Assembly: GCA_039720395.1 (NCBI GenBank)
Contig: CM077828.1
Span: 24,222,717 to 24,286,716, forward strand
Source: Liquidambar formosana
Taxonomy: Eukaryota > Streptophyta > Magnoliopsida > Saxifragales > Altingiaceae
Reading direction: 5' to 3'
Length of the DNA stretch: 64,000 nucleotides
The translations under genes were made by a program, and so were the position numbers. Each line of letters starts with the position of its first letter. The stretch's first letter is position 1. Shown here piece by piece: positions 22,805 to 34,900 of this stretch. A model generated the notes under the pieces. It saw nothing but the letters and a program-made list of their open reading frames with translations, was not told the DNA's origin and made no database searches.

Positions 22805-24760
22805 AGTTGAGTATTTGAAGCTCTACCCACCTACAAACTTGTGCTTTAGAGAGAGGAATAACAAAATTTCAAAATAATGTTGCGGATTCAACATTGCATT
22901 AGCACTTTCAGTTTTGCAGAGTATAAAATTTTCTTTTCCTTTGCATTGGAGCAAGTATGGTAAGGAAATAGTGTAGAGTGACAGAGTCAGGTGTTGTAGA
23001 TTCAAGGGATGTAATCGTTGTCCTTGGAAGCATGTAGTAGTTGATTATTGGTGCACTGCTTTACAAAAATTGGAACAATTAAATCTTTCCTATCATTTAT
23101 ACATGTTTTTGTGGAATTCAATTTTATGCTGGTTCCCTTTTAGTTTAATTGTGTTTTTAGCCCAGTTCATCCTTGAATTTGTTACTCACAGCAAAAAGTG
23201 GGAATTGTTCCTGGATTCCTTTTTACCATTGGATGATGGGATATAAATCTATACTTATTATGTTTTATGACTTATAATGTTAGCTGCAATGCATGTTAGT
23301 TTGTGCCATACAGGAGGTTTGCGTCTAAATGGCTGGACTATCCATTTGTCCATGGATATTTAGTTCCTCGTAATAACAAAGTAAACATATGAATAAATGC
23401 CCAAATGATCCAACAAAGCAGTTCTTGATCTTTAAGATCTTGATCTGGTCAACACAAATACAAGTGCTTGTCCAGCCAGAAAATACCAACACATTCCATA
23501 GATTGCCTGTAGAAAACAGTTTTATTCATTGCAATCTCCTCTACATGGAACATATTGTAGTCTACATTTATTCTCCTTGCATTGCTAACATGAGAAAACA
23601 GAAATTGTAAATTGATAATTGAAAAAAAAAAAAAAAAATGGGGGTGATTTTGAGCTGTTCAGAATGTGATATTGATTTAGCCTTGCACTCTGTTGTTTTG
23701 TTATAAACAGCATTTTTTTCTTCTCTTAGATACAAATCATCAATATTTATAGCCCTGAAGCTTCAGTTTGTGTGAAGTAATCCTCCTTCCCTTCACAGGG
23801 AAAAGTAGTATTAAGGATGAGGCAGGGAAAAGTAGTACAAGGATGAGGCGATGACTCTGCCATCTCTTTCTTTCTGCTTCCAAAGGTGCTTAAATAGTAA
23901 TTTCAGAAGCACATCAATCATCTGATCCGGAGGCTGAGAGCACCTCCAATGCTACAATGGTCACCCTTCCACAGGAACCAAATGCCACCTGAGATCAAGA
24001 GATGGATTTTGGGTGAGCGCAGGGGAGGGCCTATCACTCATTGGTGGACCTTCCCTTAAACCGGTGATGGGATCCTTCCTTTCTTCAAACGAAAGGAACA
24101 GAGATAGAATCAGACTGATCCCTGAAATGCCTTTCTAGATATTCCTCAAGCCATTGCCGGAAATACTAGGCCCACTTAAGACACCAAAATAGTCGGTAAG
24201 TTGAAATTTATAATGAAATACCCAATTGACCAAATTGCTTTCTTCAGTGTTTTTACACTTGATAAATTTGTATAAATGATTCCAAGATCAAATGCACATC
24301 ATCAATGTCAACTGCGTAGATGAACAGATGTTCGTGATTTTCTAAGCATCATTCCCTTAGGGATGGCTTCAAGCCTTCAAGGAACAGACCTTCAGAGAGA
24401 AACAAGACAGCAACCAGTCATGTAGAGACTTGGATAATGGCACCATTCCGTGATCCTTTGATGGCTGCTCACGTTATGCAGTTCCGAGTGGAAAGTGAAA
24501 TCCTTCCTAAATTTACACAATCTGTTCTGATCAATGTGGCCCTAGAAATGATACTTTTGATGTCCATCGGGCCATTAAAACTCATATTACAAAAGTCCAT
24601 CTGTATCAGATTCAAACTCTCTGACAAACTCAACTTCAGTGCCTTGATTTACACAATAGGTCGAGCATGACACTCAATCCAACTGTCGAACTTGCAATTC
24701 ATATTCCCAGTTTCCTTGTCTATGTTTGAGCTTATGTTCTAGAATCTCCTTTAAATAGTC
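22805..24760. other. convergent intergenic region, MDH to PPR
   Basis: Holds the 3'UTRs of both genes and a poly-A run at about 23622-23638. The plus frames at 23389-23610 and 24437-24670 have no family I recognise. Around 23800-23840 the phrase gcagggaaaagtagta-aaggatgagg is repeated in tandem. Confidence 0.5.
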
Positions 24761-26707
24761 CTACCAATAGTCATTGCAGGAGCAGTATCCTCCTCGGAAA
24801 TGATGAAACCGTGTGCGGTCTCTAATAATTACCTCTCTATCATAAACTCCTGAAAGAACCTTGGCAAAATTGTGGCAATCAACACAGATTCGGAGGTTCT
24901 TGGCCACTCTGATTGTTGTGCCAGGTGGAGTTGCAAGAACTCCAAAAGCAATGGCCAACTTCTCACTGTGATAAGAAAGCCTAAATTCCTTTTCCTCTGC
25001 ACCCAAATTGTGCAACTCAGATGATATTTCAGCAACATATCCAGCAATCTTCAGCTGCTTTCCAATCTCATCTAACATCTCATAAATCTCATCCTTTCGT
25101 GGATGTGCAACATCATCCACAACAAACTCATGTAATTTTCCTTTCATCTCAATTGTACTACAACCAGGCGTGGTTTGTATTCCTTTATCCTTCATAAACT
25201 TCCTCAATTCCATCACCTTCTCCCAGTTGCCAGCTGAAGAATATATATTCAACAAAAGAACATAATCACCAGCTTCTTGAGCCTTGAGTTCAATCAAATG
25301 CTCGATTACACGTTCTCCAAGGTTAACATGGCCATAAATTCTGCAAGCACCAAGTAAAGTCCTCCATATTGTTGAATCTGGCTTGACCCCCATGGAAATA
25401 ATGAGCTGATAGGCCTGATCAAGCAAACCAGCACGGCCCAAGAGATCAACCATGCACCCATAATGATGGATGTTAGGCACTATCCCAAACTCTTTGCTCA
25501 TCTGATCAAAAAACATCAAACCTTCATCAACCAACCCGGAGTGACTGCAAGCTGAAAGAACCCCTGTCAAAGTCTGATCGTCGGGGGAAACACCCATTCT
25601 CTGCATCTCCGCAAATGCTTCCATTGCTTCTCTCCCATGCCCATTCGCCGCTAAACCAGAAATCATCGCACTCCAGGAAACCACATTTTTTCCGGGCATT
25701 CCAATAAACACCCGATAAGCCTTCTCCAAACATCCACATCGCGAATACATTGCTATAAGAGAATTACACACATTAAGAGCATCACCATAACCGTGTTCTT
25801 CAACATAATTATGAACCTTTTCGCCAAACTCCAATGCACCCAGATGAGCGCAAGCCTGAAGAATAAGTAAGCAAGTAACGTCATCTGGTTTACACCCACA
25901 AGTGGGGCTCTGCATAATATCAAAAACGCCCAGAGCATCCCGGGTTCGATTATTCCGAATGTAACAAGAAATCAAAACATTCCAAGCAACTGTATCCCTT
26001 TGAGATATTTCATCAAACACCTTACAAGCATCATCACACTTCTCGCAAAATGAATACATCTCCGTCAAAGTAGTGAGCAAAAGGCTATCAGACTGATGCC
26101 CATCTCTCAAAATCCTTGCATGAAGCTGCACTCCTCCCATTAACGAAGAAATTCTAATACACGACTTGATAACAAACGAAGACGACAATGGGTTCGGACG
26201 AACACCACGCCGTCGCATATCTTGATATATATAAAACCCTTCTTGAGGAAAATCACTCATGGAGTAAGCTCTAATCATTGTGTTGTATTGAGAAACCGAA
26301 GGGTTCGAAATTTGAGTGAAAATTAGGCGGGAATAGGCGATGTCGCGATACGGCGAGAGCGCGGCGCGGGACAAGAAGGTGAGGCAGATGATGGGGTCTT
26401 GAATGAAGGACGCAGTGACGATGTGAGCATGGATTTGAAGCAAATGGGTCTTCTGGGAACATGATTTTATGAGGGAAATGATTCGTTCTCTTTGGATTTG
26501 AGAGTTTGAGAAGTGTAGTGTCGTTTGGTGCTCTTGTTGTTGTTTCTGAGACTCTATTGTTGTTGGGTTCTGCAGTGGCTGTTGTGGTTTAGCGATGAGA
26601 AGGTGGAAGAGTGAGATTGGGCCGAAGCGAGAAGGAGAAAGATGGAGAGAGAGATTGAGAGAGGAACGGTATGGGTGAAGGCGGTGTGTAACGGCTGTCA
26701 TTATCAT
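24761..26707 (-). CDS. PLS-class pentatricopeptide repeat protein with DYW deaminase domain
   Basis: RNA-binding protein of 648 residues in one exon, expected to specify C-to-U editing in an organelle. The N-terminal ~80 residues are basic, Ser/Leu-rich and presequence-like. PPR motifs of the P, L and S type run from about residue 110 to 480 (for example DTVAWNVLISCYIRN and NVVSWSAMISGLAANGHG). The E and E+ motifs follow, then the DYW domain with the zinc/catalytic HSE (580-582), CVDCH (608-612), YCSC and the terminal NDYW. All deaminase residues are intact. Gene position next to plastid MDH matches At3g47530 beside At3g47520 in Arabidopsis. Mitochondrial versus plastid targeting cannot be told from sequence alone. 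Confidence 0.93.
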   Translation of the reverse strand: MIMTAVTHRLHPYRSSLNLSLHLSPSRFGPISLFHLLIAKPQQPLQNPTTIESQKQQQEHQTTLHFSNSQIQRERIISLIKSCSQKTHLLQIHAHIVTASFIQDPIICLTFLSRAALSPYRDIAYSRLIFTQISNPSVSQYNTMIRAYSMSDFPQEGFYIYQDMRRRGVRPNPLSSSFVIKSCIRISSLMGGVQLHARILRDGHQSDSLLLTTLTEMYSFCEKCDDACKVFDEISQRDTVAWNVLISCYIRNNRTRDALGVFDIMQSPTCGCKPDDVTCLLILQACAHLGALEFGEKVHNYVEEHGYGDALNVCNSLIAMYSRCGCLEKAYRVFIGMPGKNVVSWSAMISGLAANGHGREAMEAFAEMQRMGVSPDDQTLTGVLSACSHSGLVDEGLMFFDQMSKEFGIVPNIHHYGCMVDLLGRAGLLDQAYQLIISMGVKPDSTIWRTLLGACRIYGHVNLGERVIEHLIELKAQEAGDYVLLLNIYSSAGNWEKVMELRKFMKDKGIQTTPGCSTIEMKGKLHEFVVDDVAHPRKDEIYEMLDEIGKQLKIAGYVAEISSELHNLGAEEKEFRLSYHSEKLAIAFGVLATPPGTTIRVAKNLRICVDCHNFAKVLSGVYDREVIIRDRTRFHHFRGGYCSCNDYW

Positions 26708-26776
26708 GCTCCTCTCCTTCTCATTTGGTTCAAGTCACTTCGAATTATGTGTGTGAGGGATTTGATTAGATGAAAA

Positions 26777-27190
26777 TGGAATATTACTTTAAAAAGGAAA
26801 AAAAAAAAAAAACAAAAAACAAAAAACAAAGAACCAGTGGAAATGTGGAAGAATACATTTCTTCCTCCTCTTTTGATATTCGATTATTTGTCCAATTAAT
26901 TAAAGAGAAATGATTTTGTACATAAATTCTCATATTTACATAATTATTAATACGTTTTTACATATCTATATATGTGTTTAGAAGAAAGTGGAATATTACT
27001 TTAAAAAAGAAAAAAAAAATCAAAGAACTAATGGAAAATACTTGCCTCTACATTGGTGTGGAAGAACATATTTCCTCCTCACCTTTGATATTCGATTATT
27101 TGTCTAATTAATTAAGGAGAATGGATTTCGTGCATAAATTCTCATATTTACAAAAATTATGAATACATTTTCATGTGCTCATATGTGTTC
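26777..27190. repeat. tandem duplication of about 212 bp upstream of the PPR gene
   Basis: tggaatattactttaaaaa starts at 26777 and again at 26989. The two copies stay alignable through gatattcgattatttgtc and cataaattctcatattta, with small indels. This places two promoter-proximal copies within 500 bases of the PPR start. Confidence 0.85.
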
Positions 27191-27369
27191 ACATAGATTG
27201 ATGCATGTACTCGAATCTATAACTACTTATTTGTTTATTTATTTTTTAAAATTCATATTCTTTTTTTAAACTCATGTATAAGAACTATTCCATCCCTGAG
27301 AAAGCAAGTATTGTCTTCTAATGGAATCCAGGCCAGCCTCCTCTTTCCCAGATAAGGTAGAGGTGCCAA

Positions 27370-27470
27370 TGATATTGTAGTCTAATGGCATTTCTTCTCC
27401 CCTTGTAAGGAAGAGATTGGGAGATGGAGTTCGAGTTTCATGCTGTACTAATTCCATAGAAAGCTTTCAA
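27370..27470 (+). mobile_element. possible tRNA-derived SINE fragment
   Basis: tagtctaatggc resembles a pol III box A and gagttcgagtttc a box B, about 45 bases apart. It shares the phrase taatggcat-tct-ctcccc with the element near 51430. No target duplication found. Confidence 0.4.
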
Positions 27471-27612
27471 CATGATTGAACAAAGTAAATTTCAAAATCT
27501 CCTTTACAAACAGTAATTAGTAACCAACCAAAGAGGGAGGGGAAAAAAAAAATGAAAGGAAGAAAGAAAGAAAGAAAGAAAAAAGAAGGAAAAGGAGATT
27601 TAATTAGTAGAT

Positions 27613-29157
27613 CTAGAACATTATGTTTGTAGAAGAAAAAGAGTCAGACAACAGAGACTTCATTTCCTCCTCCTCTTCAACCAAAGTCCCATGATTGATG
27701 CTAGCATCCATACTCGCTCGGTTTCTGCTAGATGAAGACAGAGAAGCCACCACATTCATCCCCATGAGCTTCCTCTTCTTGTAGTTGGCCTTAAAACATG
27801 CCTGTCTGAGCCTCTTTGTCTTGTCCTCAAGCTGTACATCTGGCATTTCCTCCATCAACCGTCTCTCTTGCTCCAATATCTCAATTGCATTTCTAAGCTT
27901 TCCTTCACTTGCCTCTCCTTCGTCCTTTCCCAATTCCTACATAACCAATTTCAAGAGTTCACCAAGATTTCCACAGTATATATTTTGGAAATTAAATGCT
28001 ATTTGAAAGTCGGTGCACACTAATTGATATTATTTACATCAGTCACATGCATGTGTGGATTGTATAGTATAACTCACCAATGCAGTAAGGTATAACTTTT
28101 CAACATAGTGCTGATATAAGAAAATCAACAGTCTTGATATGAAAATTTTTCTATTGCATATGTGAGAGAGAAAGAGAGAGTACCTGCACGTTCTTGATTA
28201 GGGTTTGGAGGCTCATCAACTTCCTATGAGGCCACCTACGGATACCCAACTCTCTACACCTTTTCTTCAAAAGAGTCAAGCCAACGTTAAGCTCTTTGGC
28301 TGCTTGGGTTATTGGCATGTAAAAGTACTGAGAAATAGTTTCTCTTGATAACATTTTGGAGTTACTGCTCTTTTCTTCCTTGAACCTTCTATCCTTCTTC
28401 TCGTCCATGAGGTTCTCACCAGTGGCCTCCACTATTATCACACAACTGTAACGCCTGTCTCTCAGGCTCCAGCCCAGCACTCATTTCATTCCACACTCCA
28501 AACTCATTTCCATTACCATGAAGGTAGTCCTCTGCAATAACATGAAGCCAAATCCCAGTTAAAAACTACTAGGGAAAAAAGAAGAAGAAGAAACTAGATT
28601 GGAAGACGATTGCAATATATATATTAGTGATGTTCTTATAAAGTATTACAAAAAGAAAAGAAAAAAAGGAAGTGTTGATGTGAGTTGCATCGGTATGTGC
28701 ATTCAGAGGTACAATCCATCATGGGGTATGACAGACCCAATGCGCGGGCTGACACGTTCCTATAAGAAAATTTTCCTATATACTCCATAAATATGGATAA
28801 TATATTTGACTGATTACCTTGAATTACACTTGGGTTTGGTACAAGATCCAATGATGCATACAAAGGATCAGTGGGGAAGCTCTCCAGCAAAGGGACAGCA
28901 TCAAAGAGACTCTCTTGTATGGGTAATTCATATGGCCAATCCAAAGCGGAATACGCACTTCAAATGGAAGAAAGAAAGCAAAGATTAAAATGTATTGAAC
29001 AGAAGAAACAGATATATTAAGAAAATTAGAATACAAATTTTCATGCTAATCACCTGAAATCAAGAGGAGGCATTTGAGTAACGAAGGAGAATGAATCTTC
29101 TTCTTTAGACAGCACCACTTCATATCTAGACCAACCCTTTAATGACTGGCTTCCCAT
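27613..29157 (-). CDS. RKD-type RWP-RK transcription factor, with one frameshift
   Basis: Four exons: 29157-29054, 28957-28818, 28531-28184 and 27936-27613. Exon 1 gives [15 protein letters not shown]...MPPLDF; exon 2 gives [22 protein letters not shown]. Exon 3 encodes the RWP-RK domain ([52 protein letters not shown]). Exon 4 gives the Glu-rich coiled coil with [15 protein letters not shown] proteins control egg-cell and gametophyte identity; Arabidopsis RKD2 (At1g74480) neighbours the GDSL and CHLP loci, as here. Exon 3 is 348 bases but must be 3n+2 to connect its neighbours. The upstream frame ([24 protein letters not shown]) runs into TGA near 28430, just where the RWP-RK frame takes over, so one extra base is likely there. 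The start codon is supported by the conserved first exon. Confidence 0.85.
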
Positions 29158-29167
29158 TGTTACTCAG

Positions 29168-29231
29168 TGAGAGAGAGAGAGAGAGGAGAAGAAGAAGAAG
29201 AAGAAGAAGAAGAAGAAGAAGATGATGATGA
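29168..29231. repeat. (GA)n(GAA)n(GAT)n microsatellite in the RKD leader region
   Basis: A ga run, then about ten gaa units, then gat units, lying 10 to 75 bases upstream of the RKD start codon (minus strand) and so probably in its 5'UTR. It creates artefactual Ser/Phe-rich frames. Confidence 0.9.
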
Positions 29232-31943
29232 TTTGGTGCTTTGGAGTATGGGGAGTTGGAGATTCATGGAGATCGAAGGAAATATAAGAGGCCAGGTGAA
29301 CGTGTGAATTAAATGAAGGGGGAAGAATTTTTGGAGTTCGTGCGCCGTCGCATTGATTAAGCAGGCCATGCATGAATTTTTTTCATTGATTGGCGAGGGG
29401 TGTGCGTTTGTGAGAGTTACAAGATTTTCTGGAGAGAGAGAGAGAGAGAGTTAATGATTGGATAAGACTATAAGAGTAATCTCCATTGAAGTATCATGCA
29501 GTGCAGCTGTTTTAGACTCAGCCCCACTCGGTATCAACTCGGGCACGACTCAGCAGTAATCAACCAAACAAATTTTTTTTTCCTCTTTCAAAAAAAAAAA
29601 AATTGTTTTAAGTGGACAAAACAAAATTCACTTGGGACTTACGTGAAGTTCTTACCCCCATGGATTGAAATTATTGTTCCATTAATCCCTTTAATCAATT
29701 AGAAAAATGCTAATGAAGTCGAGGTTTTGCCCAATTGATATGACTCAGGTCATACCATTATAGATAATTGTCTTTTTAATGAAATTTTTATTAACAATAC
29801 AACCTTCAATTAGGCCCATGTGATAAGAAAATGTGTGGGAAGGTTAAAAAAATTTAAAAATATATTAGATTTATATTTATTAGTGAGTATAACTAATAAA
29901 AACAATGTTTCTATCCAAAATCTCAAAATACAAAATTATCAGCAAGAGCCACCATGTAACATATCTTCTTCTTTTTTTTCTTTTTTTTTTTGTTTGGAGA
30001 GGGGGGGGGAGGGAAATGCTAAAGATAGCTAGCACATAGTTAAGTTTATTGATGCCCTTATCTTAGTGATCGGCATGGCAATGACAAATTAAAAATTAAT
30101 TAAAAAATATTGAGTTATCTTTGTTTTGAGCTTAAAGAATAACGGTTAAATTTACACTGATTGGTAGATGAGTCTGTAATATAATGTAATTAAAAATTTT
30201 AAAAAAAAAAGAGAGGGATAAAAGATAAAACTGTTTGAAGAGGTTTTGGGATTTGTACCAAGAAAAGAATCATAGGCGATTTCTTAAGAAAAGAAACTAT
30301 ACATAACCCACGCATGCAATCTTAAGTGCATCCTTAATCATAAGCTGTATATATTCTGAGCAATGAATGGCGTGGGCTTCACTGGATTTGGAACTCGTAA
30401 AATGGAGGCTGGGTAGACTGAGTTCTACCCATTAAGGCACTAAAAACAAAAAGATTAAAAGACTGCTCCTCCTCCTCTGGTAACTCTACCTTCATTGCAT
30501 GTAAATCATTACCCCAAATAACAATGACTATTCCAGCCAAATCCCACTCACCCACTCTCATTACTGCCCTGCGTAATACCCAAGAAGATCACAATCATCA
30601 TTTAATATTAGAATAATTATATACGAGTATTTTATTCAAAACATACGACTTGACTCAGTTCAACATTCCGAGTCCTGACTCGGAACTTTGCAGACAATAT
30701 TTAATGATTTCATTAGCCTCTGGACTCTGGTAATTGGCACCTATGCAAGCGGATGTAACGTACCAATCATTTTACACATGGAGGGACTGTTAATCATTTA
30801 TTTCAATTCATTCGTAATTATTAATTAACTTAGTGAGGGAGTTACAGTTCTAAAAAATATGCTGATTAATAATTAGTATTTACTAGTTTCCTAAATTTAG
30901 TTTACCCTGCCCTCATTGCTAACTGAGGCGTGGCCAATTAATTAATATTGTATTATTGGCTTTAAATGACAGGGGCAAGAGGTTACACTCATAATCCACA
31001 TTTTTTCTTCCTGTGTGTAAGAGGTTTTTTTATTTTATTTTTTTTATTTTATAAATTTCAATGATGATTATTATTATTATTTTATATATTAACTATTAAA
31101 GGTGACCTAAAATTTAGTCCCGTCCATGTTTGAACTCAAATTATTTGAGAGATGATTATATCACCAGATTAACATGGAGGCGGGTTGCCATTAATGGTCC
31201 TTGGCTCTAACAACATTTCTCATCCCATTAGGGTGTAAGGTTTACGAACGTCTCAATTTTTTATTTTGACTTCGTGTGTGAGTGCACATATAGCTATGTG
31301 TGTTCTCTTGTCCTTTGGCAAAAATAAAAAATAAAAATGCATGGAGGCAGGTTTTGACAAGAGAAAATGCTAAAGAGCCTAATTACTAATTGCCCAGAGC
31401 TGTCAATTTTTTGTGACAGACCATTCAAATGATGCATATTACAGATTTTCTTTTCGCCAATTATAATCTCAAATTACTCACTTCTCCCGCTACTATTTTT
31501 AAAAATGACACACACACACACACACCCCTAACTGGTGAAATCCATGGAAGGACATTTGTGTTTTTAGGAGGGGGAAAAAAAACATTTTCAAAATGTCACT
31601 CATCCCTATCCCCCATTGAGAGAAAAAAAAAAGGGGGACCAAGCTGCAATTGGCATATGATCTGTGACCATTTAATTATAGACAACTTCCCAGACTTCTT
31701 TGAGGCTGGAGTTTAAACACTCAGACAGTTCCTATTATAGTCCATAACACACATTCCGTAACAAAAATGGCAACAAGAAATTAATATCCAATATTAAACT
31801 CAACCAGATAATTATCAAAATTTGGATAGCAGAGCAGTTTAACTTAGATAAAATATAAGAAAGATATGCGGTTCTAATTTTTCATCCACAAACCTTTGAT
31901 TTTCACATCCAACTTCATCCGCAGGTAAATTTAGAATAATCCC
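29232..31943. other. intergenic DNA
   Basis: Promoter side of RKD and 3' flank of the DOMINO1-like gene. Simple-sequence runs: poly-T near 29980, G9 at 30001-30009, (AC)n at 31509-31523. The frames at 30379-30561 (-) and 31429-31716 (+) show no domain. Confidence 0.5.
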
Positions 31944-34900
31944 TCAGTTTCTCCACTTACCCCCTCGTCCACGACCACGGCCACCTCCTCTTCCTCCACC
32001 ACCACCACCTTTTCCTCCACGACCTCCACCACTACCACCCAAGGCCTTATTGACATCAGATTTTACTTTCATGTTTTCCGGCAGGGGAAGTATTTGATCC
32101 ACAGCACTTCCTAAAGCTGAAATCATCTACAGATTCATCATCCCTAATGAGGAAAAAGCACCGGCTTTTCCACATTGGATGGTATCGAACTTGGAAAGCA
32201 TGGACCCCTCCGCCAGTCTTTTTGTCTGGCTCCGCATGACCCTTCTTAAGCAATTCCAGCAACACCATATGCTCATACTGCAACATAAATATACAGGCAA
32301 GCATGAGTTTCATAAATAGATATATATGGATAGAGTTGGGCAGCAAAAGTTAAGTCAACACATGGTGCATGATCACATCCTGACAAATTTCCTGGTTATG
32401 CCATAACTACATAATGGCATTTTAAACCGAATCAAATGTGTGGACTTCAGATGGCAATCACTGACTGGTGTTACATGGTCTTGACTAGCAAGGGTATAAC
32501 AATCAAGCAATTAAGAGAGAGTCTCCTGTAATTCTGTAGCATATCTGTAAATAGTAGAACATTACCCAGTTGCAAACCAATTTCCAGCACTGACCTGCTC
32601 CTTGCTGCCTTGGTTAGGGGCTATATGATCAATATTTTACATTCTTTTTTTAGTAGGTATGAAACTGAAGGTTGCAACATTATAACCCGTCTTGTAACAT
32701 ATTTTTTCCTTTTAACAAAAAAATAAAAATTTAAAAATTGGGGATAAACAATCGGTATATTGTAATAGTGGCTTGAGAATGTGCAATCTGTTGCTTCTAC
32801 TTTGCAATGCTCGAACCTTGGAAGTGTAGAAATTACTCTATGTACAGGCCAGTTTTGAAAATGATATAACTTGAGAAATAGTTGGTTCCATAGTTTCTAG
32901 GAGGATCAGTCATCAATAAAAAGTTAAAAACAAAAACTTGAACCTCTGAATTATCGTTGACAAAAGATTGCAAAGACACCACTAAAACAAGATGGAAGTT
33001 GCTTTGGTCTTCCAAGACGCTTCCAAATTTCAAAAAATTTACAATCATTTACTTATATATGACTTAGCAAAGGAAAAAGGAGTTGTAAGCTAAAGCTTCC
33101 TTCTTGTTGAAACCAAGAATTTCACTGATGCAGATCAGTAACCACCTAGGGCATAGCAGTGGAGCCCATGAAATCTAGAAGGCAAGATAAAAGGAGGCAC
33201 CAAATAGGGCCCAACCCCCACCCTCAACCCAACACCAAAAAAAAAAATAGAGTGAACAATGGACAGACTCCGAGTTCACCTTGCATGCCATAGAAGAGTA
33301 AGGGGACTCCATAACTTATTGTAATAAAATAGTCAATCATTAATATTTTATCCAAATGGAAATTAAATTTCATATGAATCAAGGAATGCTACATCCTATT
33401 AGCCAGAAATACAGCTGTCCCTCCCCAGCAAACTATCTAAAGAAAGACTAGACAGAGAAGAATGTAGATGAAGATGGCCTCCAAAGTCTCCAATCAGGCT
33501 AACTACATTTTTACTGCTATATAAGAAGCCAAAGTAGCTCCATGGATCAAGCTCCTCACTTTGAAGATTCCTACAAACACCAAAGTAACCTTCAACCAAC
33601 TCTGGCATAGTATCATGTTGATACAACGAATGCTATAAAGAAAATAATAGAAAAGAAGAGATGGAAAATTTCTATCCAAAATCCCAAGGAGTAGCTTAAT
33701 TCCACCTAATATCTAATATCCCATTAAATTCCCTGTTCATCTTAAGAAAGCTATTCCAAAGACTACACCCATAACCAAAACAAATGCCCAAAGAAATAGC
33801 CGCTATAACTGACCACTGTGAATTGCCCCTCTCCACCCCAAATCACCAAAGTTATATACGTATTAGATATAAGTATAAAGTTATCTACTTATATCTAATA
33901 TCTGTACAAGGATATTCATAGAAGCCAGGTGTCTAATGCCATACCCTCTTACACTCTGTAAATCAGCAAACCTTATCCCACTCAATAAAGTGATAATTGA
34001 ACCCCTTGTAGTTATCTCTTCACAGAAAATCCCTCTGCATATTTCCCTACTTTTGACAACCTAAACTACAAATAAAAGGATGAACAATATTAGACAAATA
34101 GGTTCAACACCACCAGGTCCTGACAATGCCAACCAAATCCTATACAAAAAGAGAGGGTTTTTTCGTTCAAGAATTTCGTCCAAAACGGCATCCCCTTTTG
34201 ACACAAAACAGCATCCTCAAGTTGGGATCTTTACCCAAAAAACCCAAAAAAAAGAGCTTATTACCATAAGTCAAAACTATAATGTGATATATATATATAT
34301 AAATTTTTTTTTGGGGTGGGGGGGGGGGGGGGTGTTAGTCACATTTGAGAAAAATAGTCCAACGATCACTTTTTTAGGATATAAATTGAATATACAGACT
34401 GTAATGTTTTGCCTGGTATGCAATTACTCTTTTTAAGTTATGGTATCTACTTTTCTTTTATTCTTTTCTTCTTTTTTTTTTATAACGGGGGAACCATCCC
34501 ACAGCAGCGCCCTTTGAACCCACCCATGGAACCTAAACCCTGGGGAAGACTAGCGCAGCAACCCACCACCACGACCCCCCACTTACATCTTGGGTTGTCC
34601 TAGCAGGGAATTGAACTTATGACCATGCGCTTAACCACACAATCACAAGTTCACCCTTACCAACTGGGCTACCCAAGGGTGGGTCTGGTATTTACTTTTC
34701 TTTTCAGACATCAATGCAATTTTTCAGTTTGAATGCAAAGTCATGTATCCTATACTCATCAGATGCACACAATGTGACATACATAACCATATTGCTCTCC
34801 AATCTCCACTCACTCTCTTTATGTTTCTCTGTTTAACCTCACCTCTTTGGCTGGGGTCTCAGCTATGCTGGGTTTTGTTTCAGCTTCTCCTTTGTTGGAC

